This document shows positions 43,202 through 53,429 of a stretch of DNA of 64,000 nucleotides, piece by piece; within the stretch, counting starts at the first letter, position 1, and each line of letters starts with the position of its first letter. A program made the position numbers and the translations under genes. This DNA comes from Solimonas sp. (lineage in GTDB: Bacteria; Pseudomonadota; Gammaproteobacteria; Nevskiales; Nevskiaceae): contig JASBRP010000021.1 of NCBI GenBank assembly GCA_030149365.1, positions 48,377 to 112,376 on the forward strand, in the 5' to 3' direction. The notes below the pieces were generated by a model that was not told the DNA's origin, ran no database searches, and saw nothing but the letters and a program-made list of their open reading frames with translations.

Positions 43202-43657
43202 ATGCCCACCATCCGAATCAATGGCGCCGACCACGCGGTCGACGCCCCGCAGGACAAGCCGCTGCTCTGGGTGCTGCGCGACGACCTGCGCCTCACCGGC
43301 ACCAAGTACGGCTGCGGCCGCGCACTCTGCGGGGCCTGCACCGTGCACGTGGATGGCCAGCCGGCGCGCGCCTGCGTGCTGCCCTGCGGCACCCTGGGCG
43401 AGCGCGAGGTCACCACCGTGGAGGCCATCGGCGGCAGCGAGATCGGCCGCCGCGTGCAGCAAGCCTGGGCCGAGATGAACGTGCCGCAGTGCGGCTACTG
43501 CCAGTCCGGCCAGGTGATGGCCGCCGCCGCGTTGCTGGAGCGCATCCCGCATCCCACCGACCGCGACATCGACCAGGCCATGTCCGGCAACCTCTGCCGC
43601 TGCGGCATGTACACGCGCATCCGCGCCGCCATCCACCGCGTCGCCGAAGGGCTCTGA
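43202..43657 (+). CDS. 2Fe-2S small subunit of a molybdenum hydroxylase (isoquinoline 1-oxidoreductase alpha-like)
   Basis: 151-aa iron-sulfur subunit of the xanthine-oxidase family. N-terminal plant-type 2Fe-2S cluster [20 protein letters not shown] with the fourth Cys in ARACVLPC, and C-terminal four-helix 2Fe-2S domain [16 protein letters not shown]...[16 protein letters not shown]. It passes electrons from the molybdenum centre to the cytochrome encoded downstream. It has no signal peptide and would be exported bound to the Tat-targeted large subunit, as in IorAB-type enzymes. Large subunit starts 3 nt after its stop. Confidence 0.95.
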   Translation: MPTIRINGADHAVDAPQDKPLLWVLRDDLRLTGTKYGCGRALCGACTVHVDGQPARACVLPCGTLGEREVTTVEAIGGSEIGRRVQQAWAEMNVPQCGYCQSGQVMAAAALLERIPHPTDRDIDQAMSGNLCRCGMYTRIRAAIHRVAEGL

Positions 43658-43659
43658 AC

Positions 43660-45866
<2,207 letters not shown>

Positions 45867-45867
<1 letters not shown>

Positions 45868-46475
45868 TGCGGTCGATTCTCTCCATCATCAAGGGACCGT
45901 TCATGCCGAGTAGCCTCTTCGCGAAGCGAAGTGCATATCGAGGCACCGCGCGAACCTCGCTGCGTGCGCGTCTTCATGTCCTGGTCCTGCTGCTGCTCAC
46001 CCTACCCGCCACCGCCTCCCCACTCTTCGGCCCCATCGCCGAAGTCCTCCGGCACCCGCGCTGCATGAACTGCCACACCGTCACCGACTTCCCGCGCCAG
46101 GGCGACGAGCGCCGCCGCCACGCGCAGCTCGTCATGCGCGGGGAAGACGGCCACGGCGCGCCCACGCTGCCGTGTGCGGCCTGCCACCAGGACACCAACA
46201 TCGATCATGCCGGCGTCCCCGGCGCGCCGCACTGGCACCTGGCACCGCTGAGCATGGGGTGGGAAGGGCTCACCGACACCCAGCTCTGCCAGACCCTGAT
46301 CGACCGTAGCCGCAACGGCGATCGCAGCATCGACAGCCTGCTGGAGCACATGCGCAGCGATCCGCTGGTGCTGTGGGGCTGGAATCCCGGTGCCGGGCGC
46401 ACGCTGCCACCGCTGACGCACCCGCAGTTCATGGACGCCCTGCAGGCCTGGCGCGCCGCGGGCGCGCCCTGTTAG
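45867..46475 (+). CDS. Dihaem-type c cytochrome partner of the molybdenum hydroxylase
   Basis: 202-aa protein with a hydrophobic signal (LRARLHVLVLLLLTLPATASP) and two CxxCH haem motifs, CMNCHTV and CAACHQD, after the signal. It should accept electrons from the iron-sulfur subunit in the periplasm and pass them to the respiratory chain. The annotated start overlaps the large subunit stop (TGATG); an internal ATG at 45903 gives a shorter leader. About 30 residues precede the hydrophobic core, which is long for a signal peptide and suggests that the start or this DNA has been altered. Confidence 0.85.
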
Positions 46476-46491
46476 GAAACCCCGCAACGCT

Positions 46492-46530
46492 GCCGTTCGC
46501 CCTGAGCCTGTCGAAGGGTGGGCGGCAACT
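46492..46530. repeat. Copy of the CTGAGC(C/T)TGTCGAAG dispersed repeat
   Basis: GCCGTTCGCCCTGAGCCTGT followed by CGAAGGGTGGGCGGCAAC. The same unit, in either orientation, occurs at about 52860-52900, 54677-54790 (two), 59502-59600 (two), 60581-60623 and at the right end of the window (from about 63986). Confidence 0.85.
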
Positions 46531-46747
46531 CGGTGACCCCCGGTGGAAAGGGCCTTGGTGGCCTGAAATGAGAACGATCACAGCCGGCCCCGCACTCCGC
46601 CGGGGCCATCCCGGCATTGCTGTCCTGAATTATCAATCGCCTGACCGCTGGGAATATCGCCCCGTCGCCCCGGCCCGGAGAGGATGCGATGATGCCGTGG
46701 ACCATCCCCGCAGAGGGACGGAGGCCGTGCCGTTGGAGGAGAGAAGG

Positions 46748-47242
46748 ATGCGAATCGCCCTGGGCCTGGCCCTGGCCTTGATGCTGGCATCACCCGTCAG
46801 CCATGCCGTGAAGGCCGGCGAGGCAGCGCCATCGCTGTCCGCGCCCAACGCCGCGCAGCAGTCCATCAACCTCAAGGACTACCGCGGCAAGGTGGTCTAC
46901 GTGGACTTCTGGGCTTCCTGGTGCGCGCCCTGCCGCCAGGCCATGCCGCAGTACGACCGCCTCTACCAGCAGTGGGCCAAGCGCGGCCTGGTGGTGCTGG
47001 GCGTCAACCTCGACAGCGACCGCGCCGAGGCCGACCGCGCGCTCAAGCGCCGCCCCGTCAGCTTCCCGGTGGTCTACGACCCCGCCGGCACCTGGCCGGC
47101 GCGCTTCGAGCTGCCGACCATGCCCACTGGCTACCTGATCGGCCGTGACGGTATCGTGCGTTACGTGCACGAAGGATTCAGGACTTCGGATGTACCGGCG
47201 CTTGAAGCGCTGATCGACAAAACCCTGGGGGAGAAACCATGA
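46748..47242 (+). CDS. TlpA-like periplasmic thioredoxin
   Basis: 164-aa TlpA/ResA-type thiol-disulfide protein. Signal peptide 1-20 (MLASPVSHAV), thioredoxin fold with the active site VDFWASWCAPCRQAMPQYDRLYQQW (WCAPC about 58-62) and cis-Pro region ELPTMPTGYLIGRDG. It acts in the periplasm as a reductant or in cytochrome c or metal-protein assembly. GGAGGAGAGAAGG precedes ATG 46748. It overlaps the DUF4266 lipoprotein gene by ATGA (47239-47242) and starts a cluster with DUF3570 and ApbE. Confidence 0.94.
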   Translation: MRIALGLALALMLASPVSHAVKAGEAAPSLSAPNAAQQSINLKDYRGKVVYVDFWASWCAPCRQAMPQYDRLYQQWAKRGLVVLGVNLDSDRAEADRALKRRPVSFPVVYDPAGTWPARFELPTMPTGYLIGRDGIVRYVHEGFRTSDVPALEALIDKTLGEKP

Positions 47243-47469
47243 GGCTGAACCTGTTCTGCGGCGCTTTGCTCGCCGTCTCGCTGCTGTCCGGCTGCGCCAC
47301 CACCGCCAAGCAGGACGTGCAGCCCTGGCAGCGCGGCACGCTCGCCAAGTCCGAGATGGCCTTCGAGCCGGACCCGCTGATGTCCGAGTACCGCCGCCAG
47401 GTGCAGTTCAGCAAGGAAGCCGCCAGCGGCGGCGCCACGATCGGCGGTGGCGGCTGCGGCTGCAACTAA
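47239..47469 (+). CDS. DUF4266 small lipoprotein
   Basis: 76-aa DUF4266 lipoprotein: lipobox LLSGC (Cys about residue 19), then CATTAKQDVQPWQRGTLAKSEMAF, EPDPLMSEYRRQVQFSKEAASGG, ATIGGGGCGCN. The Gly/Cys-rich end is typical of the family. The SGGAT segment resembles the (S/T)GA(S/T) type sites that ApbE flavinylates, although one Gly longer. It is translationally coupled to TlpA and precedes DUF3570. Outer-membrane or periplasmic-face location inferred from the lipobox. Confidence 0.9.
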   Translation: MRLNLFCGALLAVSLLSGCATTAKQDVQPWQRGTLAKSEMAFEPDPLMSEYRRQVQFSKEAASGGATIGGGGCGCN

Positions 47470-47575
47470 AGCTCAGCGCCGCGTGGAGGGCCCACGGCGC
47501 CGGGCGCCGGGGATCCTGGCGTAGCGATGAGCGCAGATCGCACCGACTGCATTACAAGAATCAGGGGAACAACGC

Positions 47576-48748
47576 ATGACCACCAAGACCAAGAGCTCCA
47601 AGGCCCTGGCCGCACTCACGCAGGCCGCGCTGGCCCTGCCCGGCGCCGCCATGGCCGCCGAGATCCAGTCCGACTATCTCTTCAGCTACTACAAGGAAGG
47701 CGACATCTCCGGTAGCAACAAGAGCAGCGGCGCCTCGGATCGCTACGAGATCTACTCGCACATGTTCCGCGTCGTCGCGCCGCAGGAAGGCGACCGCGCC
47801 ATCGGCGTGAACCTCACCTACGAAACCATGAGTGGCGCCTCGCCCTGGTACATCGCGCCCGACGCCAACGGCAAGCCCCTGGTCGCCATGAGCGGCGCCA
47901 GCATCCGCGAGGAACGCGTCGACGTGCAGGGCACCTACTCCCTCCCCATCGCCCCGTTCCAGACCGCCTTCAGCCTCGGCTATTCCACCGAGGACGACTA
48001 CGAGGCCATCAACGCCGGTGTCGAACTGGAGCTGGAGGACGAGCGCAGCGGGATCACCTGGACCGGCGGCCTCGGCTACTCCGACGACACCCTGAAGCCC
48101 ACGCAGGGCAGCACGCCGGTCAGCACCACCAAGGACGACAAGCGCAGCATCACCGTGTTCGGCGGCGCCGCCATGGTGCTCAATGCCAACACCACGGTGC
48201 AGGGCAGCATCAGCTACCAGAACCACGACGGCTTCCTCAGCGATCCCTACAAGCTCGCCTCCGTCGGCGGCACCCTGGTGGCCGACAGCCGGCCCGACAA
48301 TCGCCAATCGATAGCTTTCAGCGGCAAGCTGCGCCACTACCTGCCGCAGTACAACGGCGCCCTGCACCTGGACTACCGCTACTTCCGTGACGACTGGGAG
48401 ATCGACGCCCACACCGTGGAAGTCGCCTTCGCCAAGGTGCTGCCCGACAACGTCCGCCTCACGCCCTCGCTGCGCTGGTACTCCCAGAGCCAGGCTGATT
48501 TCTACGCGCCCTTCTACGCCGGCGCGCGTGGCGACGGCTACGCCTCCAGCGATTACCGTCTCTCGCCCTACGGTGCACTCTCTGCCCGCGTGGACCTGAG
48601 CAAGGCCATCGGTCCCTGGGCCATCGGCGGCGGCGCCGAGTACTACAAGGCCAGCAAGGACTTCGCGCTCAAGAAGGTGGACGTGGAAAACCCCGCGCTG
48701 ATCGACTACTGGAGCATCCAGTTCCGGCTGACGTATCGGTTCGAGTAA
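47576..48748 (+). CDS. DUF3570 outer-membrane beta-barrel protein with three SGAS motifs
   Basis: 390-aa DUF3570 protein. Signal peptide 1-28 (ALPGAAMAAE), then repeating amphipathic beta strands up to the terminal aromatic strand QFRLTYRFE, as in outer-membrane barrels. Three SGAS tetrapeptides lie at residues 51-54, 86-89 and 106-109; they match the (S/T)GA(S/T) core to which ApbE attaches FMN. Genes for TlpA and DUF4266 lie directly upstream and apbE 0.9 kb downstream. Role suggested: covalent flavin-bearing outer-membrane redox protein (inference). A strong terminator follows. Confidence 0.9.
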   Translation: MTTKTKSSKALAALTQAALALPGAAMAAEIQSDYLFSYYKEGDISGSNKSSGASDRYEIYSHMFRVVAPQEGDRAIGVNLTYETMSGASPWYIAPDANGKPLVAMSGASIREERVDVQGTYSLPIAPFQTAFSLGYSTEDDYEAINAGVELELEDERSGITWTGGLGYSDDTLKPTQGSTPVSTTKDDKRSITVFGGAAMVLNANTTVQGSISYQNHDGFLSDPYKLASVGGTLVADSRPDNRQSIAFSGKLRHYLPQYNGALHLDYRYFRDDWEIDAHTVEVAFAKVLPDNVRLTPSLRWYSQSQADFYAPFYAGARGDGYASSDYRLSPYGALSARVDLSKAIGPWAIGGGAEYYKASKDFALKKVDVENPALIDYWSIQFRLTYRFE

Positions 48749-48776
48749 GCGCAGCGCCGCTCACACCGAGCCCGAC

Positions 48777-48815
48777 AAAAGCCCTCATCCAGACCGGATG
48801 GGGGCTTTTGCTTTT
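48777..48815 (+). terminator. Intrinsic terminator after DUF3570
   Basis: AAAAGCCCTCATCC, loop AGACC, GGATGGGGGCTTTT followed by GCTTTT, a long stem with T-rich tail 28 nt after the stop. Confidence 0.88.
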
Positions 48816-48897
48816 CCCCACTCCCTTGTTGTCCAAAGTCGAAGGCGCGATAGTAGGCCGCACCGCCACATTCCCTTCAGGCGCCTACCGAATCCGC

Positions 48898-49185
48898 ATG
48901 TCACTGAACAAGAACATCGTCGTCGTGCTTTTCGCGGCACTCGTGGGTGCCGCCGGCTGCTCGCACGATCCGCCGCGCGACAGCGAGATGGAGCGCTGGT
49001 TCGGCCGCCCGGCCACCGAGCTGGTCAAGGTCTGGGGATCGCCGAAGAGCATCGTCAAGCAGGACCAGAACCGGCTCGAATACCGCTACCCGCGCCCGGA
49101 CATCGGTGAATCCTGTGTCCACTTCTGGCTGATGAACCGTCAGGGCTACATCATCGCCCACCGCTACGAAGGCCGCTGCGGCTAG
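48898..49185 (+). CDS. Small lipoprotein of unknown function
   Basis: 95-aa putative lipoprotein, lipobox GAAGC (Cys about residue 21), then a mature part [36 protein letters not shown] ending with two Cys in [15 protein letters not shown] and GRCG. The W-G-x-P-x-x-x pattern is reminiscent of small BamE/SmpA-like lipoproteins but not enough to assign. It lies within the flavinylation cluster, between the DUF3570 terminator and DUF2200. Confidence 0.75.
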   Translation: MSLNKNIVVVLFAALVGAAGCSHDPPRDSEMERWFGRPATELVKVWGSPKSIVKQDQNRLEYRYPRPDIGESCVHFWLMNRQGYIIAHRYEGRCG

Positions 49186-49211
49186 CCGCTCCGCAATACG
49201 GGAGAAACGCC

Positions 49212-49562
49212 GTGTCCGGACACCGCATCTTCACCACCAAGTTCTCCAGCGTCTACCCGCTGTACGTCCAGAAGGCGGAGCGCAAGGGCCGCAGCAAGGA
49301 CGAGGTGGACCGCATCATCTGCTGGCTCACCGGCTATGACGCGGCGATGCTGCGGCAGCAGATCGCGCAGGGCAAGGACTTCGAAACCTTCTTCGCCCAG
49401 GCCCCCGCGATGCATCCCAACACGGCGCTGATCAAGGGCGTGGTCTGCGGCGTGCGCGTGGAAGAAGTGGAAGACCCGCTGATGCGCAACATCCGCTACC
49501 TGGACAAGCTGATCGACGAGCTTGCCAAGGGCAAGGCGATGGAGAAGATCCTGCGGCAGTAG
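49212..49562 (+). CDS. DUF2200 family protein
   Basis: 116-aa cytoplasmic protein of the DUF2200 family: [89 protein letters not shown]. Full length; function unknown. The GTG start is preceded by GGGAGAAA. It lies 26 nt after the small lipoprotein and 48 nt before apbE, so it may share their transcript. Confidence 0.93.
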   Translation: MSGHRIFTTKFSSVYPLYVQKAERKGRSKDEVDRIICWLTGYDAAMLRQQIAQGKDFETFFAQAPAMHPNTALIKGVVCGVRVEEVEDPLMRNIRYLDKLIDELAKGKAMEKILRQ

Positions 49563-49610
49563 GCCGTGCCTTGTCGCCCCGTCCAGCGGCGAGCGAGGTA
49601 AGCTCTCCCC

Positions 49611-50525
49611 ATGCGCTTCCAGCACTTCAGCTTCCACGCCATGGGCGGCCCCTGCTCGCTGCAGCTGTTCGCGCCCGATGACACCCAATTGCGCCGCGCC
49701 GCCGCCGCCGCGCAGGCCGAGGTGCAGCGTATCGAATCCAAGTACTCGCGCTACCGCGACGACAGCGTCGTCTCGCGCATCAACGCCAGCGCCGGTGACA
49801 CCCGCGGCATCGAGGTGGACCCCGAGACCGCCGCCCTGCTGGACTACGCCGCCGCCGCCCACGAGCAGAGCGACGGCCTGTTCGACGCCACCTCCGGCGT
49901 GCTGCGCCGCGCCTGGGACTTCAAGGCGCGCAAGCTGCCGCAGCAATCGCAGCTCGACGCACTGCTGCCCCTGGTGGGCTGGGACAAGCTGCAATGGCAG
50001 CGCCCGCGCCTGGTGCTGCCACTCCCGGGCATGGAACTGGACTTCGGCGGCTTCGGCAAGGAATACGCGGCAGACCGCGCCGCCGCCGTGCTCAGCGCCA
50101 GCGGCGTGAGCCACGCGCTGGTGGAACTGGGCGGCGACATCCGCGTGCTTGGCCCGCAGCCGGACGGCGCGCCCTGGCGCGTCGGCATCCGCCATCCGCG
50201 TGCGCCTGACCTGCCGGTGGCCGGCGTGGAGCTGCGCGGAGGCGCCATCGCCAGCAGCGGCGACTACGAGCGCTACTTCGAGCTCGCCGGCCGCCGCTAC
50301 AGCCACATCCTCGATCCTCGCAGCGGCTGGCCTATCGAGGGCCTGGCCAGCGTCAGCGTGCTGGCCGAGCAATGCCTCGTCGCCGGCACCGCCACCACCA
50401 TCGCCATGCTCAAGGGCGCGCAGGGCCGGGAGTGGCTGGAGGAGCTGGGCCTGCCGTGGATGACGGTGGATGCCGGCGGCAAGATGGAAGGCAGCATCGC
50501 CACCACCGCGACGACAGCCGCCTAG
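49611..50525 (+). CDS. apbE: FAD:protein FMN transferase (ApbE family)
   Basis: 304-aa ApbE-family flavin transferase; moves FMN from FAD to a Ser/Thr of target proteins. Signatures: FHAMGGPCSLQLFA, IESKYSRYRDDSVVSRINA, GMELDFGGFGKEYAADRAA, LVELGGDIRVLG, and GRRYSHILDPRSGWP. No signal peptide, so the enzyme would act in the cytoplasm, unlike lipoprotein ApbE/Ftp. In the C-terminal metal-site helix, where classical ApbE has AD(A/L)xAT, this one has LVAGTATTIAML, so the Asp is replaced by Gly. Its neighbours suggest DUF3570 and DUF4266 as targets. Confidence 0.9.
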   Translation: MRFQHFSFHAMGGPCSLQLFAPDDTQLRRAAAAAQAEVQRIESKYSRYRDDSVVSRINASAGDTRGIEVDPETAALLDYAAAAHEQSDGLFDATSGVLRRAWDFKARKLPQQSQLDALLPLVGWDKLQWQRPRLVLPLPGMELDFGGFGKEYAADRAAAVLSASGVSHALVELGGDIRVLGPQPDGAPWRVGIRHPRAPDLPVAGVELRGGAIASSGDYERYFELAGRRYSHILDPRSGWPIEGLASVSVLAEQCLVAGTATTIAMLKGAQGREWLEELGLPWMTVDAGGKMEGSIATTATTAA

Positions 50526-50556
50526 CAACGGCAGCGAATACACAAGGAAGATCCCG

Positions 50557-51237
50557 ATGAGCCTGACGCTGCACCTGCACCCGCTGTCCTCCTACTGCCA
50601 CAAGGTGCTGATCGGTCTCTACGAGAAGGGCATCGCCTTCGAGCCGCGCGTGGTGAACCTGGGCGATCCGCAGGAGCGCCAGTCCTACGCCGAGCTGTGG
50701 CCCACCGCCAAGATCCCGCTGCTGGAAGACCATGCCGCGGGCCGCGTGGTGCCGGAGACCAGCATCATGCTGGAGTACCTGGACCGCCTGCATCCAGGCG
50801 CCCCCGCGCTCTTCCCGGCAGACCCGGAGCTGCAGATGCAGGCGCGCCTGTGGGACCGCCTGTTCGACCAGTACGTCATGACGCCGATGCAGCGCATCGT
50901 CGCCGACCGCCTGCGCCCCGAGGGCCAGCGTGACGAGACCAGCGTCAAGGAAGCGCGGCAACTGCTGGACATGGCCTACGGCATGGCCGAGCGCCAGCTC
51001 GCGATGCATCCCTGGGCCGCCGGCCCGGCCTTCACCGTGGCGGACTGCGCTGCCGCGCCGGCGCTGTTCTACGCCCACATCCTGCAGCCCTTCGGCCCGC
51101 AGCATGCCGCGCTGGCGGCGTACTTCGAGCGCCTGCTGCAGCGTGCCTCGGTGCAGCGCGTGCTGCAGGAGGCCCGGCCGTGGCTGCAGTACTTCCCCTA
51201 TGCCGACCAGGTTCCCGAGCGCTTCCTGAAGGGATAG
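50557..51237 (+). CDS. Glutathione S-transferase family protein
   Basis: 226-aa GST: thioredoxin-like N-domain LTLHLHPLSSYCHKVLIGLYEKG (1-80, with SSYCHK at the catalytic position and PETSIMLEYLDRLHPG at the end) and an alpha-helical C-domain (about 90-220) with the FTVADCAAAPALFYA N-capping box. Soluble. It conjugates glutathione to electrophiles or serves as a peroxidase; substrate unknown. RBS AAGGAAG precedes ATG 50557. It is followed after 79 nt by the TAXI-type binding protein. Confidence 0.93.
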   Translation: MSLTLHLHPLSSYCHKVLIGLYEKGIAFEPRVVNLGDPQERQSYAELWPTAKIPLLEDHAAGRVVPETSIMLEYLDRLHPGAPALFPADPELQMQARLWDRLFDQYVMTPMQRIVADRLRPEGQRDETSVKEARQLLDMAYGMAERQLAMHPWAAGPAFTVADCAAAPALFYAHILQPFGPQHAALAAYFERLLQRASVQRVLQEARPWLQYFPYADQVPERFLKG

Positions 51238-51316
51238 CGTGCAATAAGACCGCCGCGCTTGGCGCGGCTGCGCGTTCTGGTGCAGGCTTCGCCCCTGAAC
51301 GCACAAGGACGCTGCC

Positions 51317-52717
51317 ATGGCCGAGAAAGAAGCCGCCCGCGAGAAGAAGATCGAGACCGCACGCCGCCGCCTGCTGGGCCTGCGCCCCGTGTCCATCGTG
51401 TCCTGGCGCGACGCCGTGGCCACCATCGGTCCCATCGTGCTGCTCACCGCGCTGGCCGTCGGCGCCGCGCTGTACTTCGTGCGGCCCGCGCCGCCGAGCC
51501 ACCTGAGCATCGCCGGAGGGCCGGAGGGCAGCAACTTCCGCAACATCGCCGAGCAATACCAGAAGATCCTGGCGCGCAACGACATCGAGCTGCGCATCGT
51601 GCCCTCGCTGGGCTCGGCCAACAGCCTCGACATGCTGGCGGATGGCGAGGTGGACCTCGCCTTCGTGCAGTCCGGCGTCACGCGCGAGAGCGGCACCGAC
51701 GAGCTGGTCTCGCTCGGCACCATGTTCCGCCAGCCGGTGTCGATCTTCTACCGCTCCGACAAGGCCTTCGAACGCCTGTCGCAGATGGACGGCATGCGTA
51801 TCGCCGTCGGCCGCCAGGGCAGCGGCACGCGCTTCCTGGCGCTGGCCCTGCTCAAGGGCAACGGCCTGGAGCCCGGCGTCGGCAAGACCCAGTTCCTGGA
51901 GCTGGAAGGCGAGGCAGCACGCGAGGCCCTGCGCGCCAACCAGGTGGACGCCATCTTCCTCTCCGGCGACTCCGCCGCCATCAAGACCGTGCGCAGCCTG
52001 CTGCGCGAGCCCGGCATCCGCCTGTTCGACTTCAGCGCCCAGGGCGAGGCCTACGAGCGCCGCTTCCGCTATCTCAATCGCCTGGACCTGCCGCCCGGCG
52101 CCTTCGACCTCGGCGCCAACCTGCCGGATCACCGCATCACCATGATGGCGCCCACCGTGGAGCTGCTCGCGCACCGCGACCTGCACCCGGCGCTGTCGGA
52201 TCTCCTGGTGGAAGCCGCGCAGGAAATCCACAGCCGCTCCTCGCTGATGCAGAACCCGCGCGAGTTCCCGCATCCCATCGAGCACGACTACCCGATGAGC
52301 GACGATGCCGCGCGCTACTACAAGTCCGGCAAGAGCTACGCCTACCGCTTGCTGCCGTTCTGGCTGGCCAGCCTGGTCAACCGCGCGCTGGTCATCATCT
52401 TCCCGCTACTGGTGATCCTGATTCCCGGCATGCGCTTTGCCCCCGCGATCTACGCCTGGCGCGTCAACCGCCGGCTGTACAAGCGCTACGGCGAGATGAT
52501 GGCGCTGGAGCGCGCCGCACAGGAGCCGATGACGCCGGAACAGCGCGCCGCCCTGCTGCAGCGCCTGGACGAGATCGAGAAGTCGGTGATCAACGTGAAG
52601 ATGCCCGGCGCCTTCGCCGACCAGAGCTACATCATGCGTCGCCACATCAAGTTCGTGCGCGACAGCCTGGCCGGCGGCACGCCGCGCAAGGACGACGACG
52701 TGGAACTGGTGCGGTAG
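51317..52717 (+). CDS. TAXI-family TRAP-type solute-binding protein anchored by two membrane helices
   Basis: 466-aa protein. A charged N-tail and one transmembrane helix (about 35-56, AVATIGPIVLLTALAVGAALYF) precede a TAXI-type periplasmic binding domain (about 62-335: SIAGGPEGSNFRNIAEQYQKIL, GSANSLDMLADGEVDLAFVQSG, GRQGSGTRFLALALL, DAIFLSGDSAAIKTV). A second transmembrane helix (about 357-377, LPFWLASLVNRALVIIFPLLVILIPG) and an amphipathic cytoplasmic end (about 380-466) follow. Stand-alone TAXI proteins with extra membrane parts may sense or present substrates. No TRAP permease gene lies nearby in this window. Confidence 0.88.
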   Translation: MAEKEAAREKKIETARRRLLGLRPVSIVSWRDAVATIGPIVLLTALAVGAALYFVRPAPPSHLSIAGGPEGSNFRNIAEQYQKILARNDIELRIVPSLGSANSLDMLADGEVDLAFVQSGVTRESGTDELVSLGTMFRQPVSIFYRSDKAFERLSQMDGMRIAVGRQGSGTRFLALALLKGNGLEPGVGKTQFLELEGEAAREALRANQVDAIFLSGDSAAIKTVRSLLREPGIRLFDFSAQGEAYERRFRYLNRLDLPPGAFDLGANLPDHRITMMAPTVELLAHRDLHPALSDLLVEAAQEIHSRSSLMQNPREFPHPIEHDYPMSDDAARYYKSGKSYAYRLLPFWLASLVNRALVIIFPLLVILIPGMRFAPAIYAWRVNRRLYKRYGEMMALERAAQEPMTPEQRAALLQRLDEIEKSVINVKMPGAFADQSYIMRRHIKFVRDSLAGGTPRKDDDVELVR

Positions 52718-52758
52718 GCAGGCGGCGCGCTTCCTGGCGCCAAAAACTAGAATCCCTC

Positions 52759-52900
52759 ATACCGGCGAAAGCCGGTATCCAGTCATTCGGTGGCTACGCC
52801 CGTCTGGGACTGGATGTCGGCCTCCGCAGCGTGCGAAACGCGCCGGGACTAAGAAGCCCGTTCGTACTAGTCCTGAGCCTGTCGAAGGATCGAAGTACGG
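52759..52900. repeat. Two short repeats in the gap after the TAXI gene
   Basis: ATACCGGC-GAAA-GCCGGTAT hairpin at 52759-52778 (family of 17780) and a CCTGAGCCTGTCGAAGGATC copy of the dispersed repeat at about 52860-52900. No gene is seen between 52718 and 52934. Confidence 0.75.
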
Positions 52901-52934
52901 GCGGGCCGGCGCCAACTCCATGACAGGACCCGCC

Positions 52935-53336
52935 TCAGCGAATCTCCGCCAGCACCCGCTGCACGTTGTCCGCGCAGCTGATGTCCTGCGGCTTGTTCTC
53001 GATGCTGGCGATCACGCCCATCAGCCGGCGGCGGTTGTGGGCCAGCCGCTTCTGCATCTGCTCGATCTCGGCCAGCTTGCGGCGCAGGCTCTCCAGCAAC
53101 TCCTGCTGCTGCCAGGTCTCGCCCTGCGGCACCGGCAGCAGCGGGCGGATCTCGTCCAGCGTGAAGCCGCAGGTCTGCGCGCTGGTGATGATCTCCAGGA
53201 TCCCCAGCGCCTCCGCCCCGTAGCGCCGGTAGCCGTTGGCGCCGCGCTCCACCGCGTTGAGCAGGCCGGCCGACTCGTAGAAGCGGATACGCGACGCCGC
53301 CAGCCCGCTGCGTTCCGCCAGTTCGCCGATCTTCAT
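52935..53336 (-). CDS. MerR-family regulator divergent from an old-yellow-enzyme gene
   Basis: 133-aa MerR-type regulator: HTH MKIGELAERSGLAASRIRFYESAGLL (1-26), second wing GYRRYGAEALGILEIITSAQTCGFTLDEI, and a long dimerisation helix (about 80-120) ending ENKPQDISCADNVQRVLAEIR. Start ATG 53336 is canonical for the family; ATG 53363 would add nine residues. Two Cys are present but not in a metal-type CxxxxxxxC pattern, so the signal is unknown. Divergent from the flavin oxidoreductase, with a dyad in the gap. Confidence 0.92.
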   Translation of the reverse strand: MKIGELAERSGLAASRIRFYESAGLLNAVERGANGYRRYGAEALGILEIITSAQTCGFTLDEIRPLLPVPQGETWQQQELLESLRRKLAEIEQMQKRLAHNRRRLMGVIASIENKPQDISCADNVQRVLAEIR

Positions 53337-53367
53337 CCCGTCGTCCCCGCCCGCTGTTGACATTAAA

Positions 53368-53385
53368 CCTAACTTTAACCTTAGG
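53368..53385. promoter_or_regulatory. Candidate MerR dyad between merR-like and OYE genes
   Basis: CCTAA - 8 nt - TTAGG (53368-53385), surrounded by TTAAAGTTAGGTTTAA on the minus strand. It is in the 93-bp divergent gap and resembles the spacer dyads that MerR proteins bind between -35 and -10. TATACC at about 53393-53398 could be the plus-strand -10. Confidence 0.45.
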
Positions 53386-53429
53386 CTTCGCCGTATACCA
53401 CCCCATCCTGCCTTCCCGGACACCCCGAC

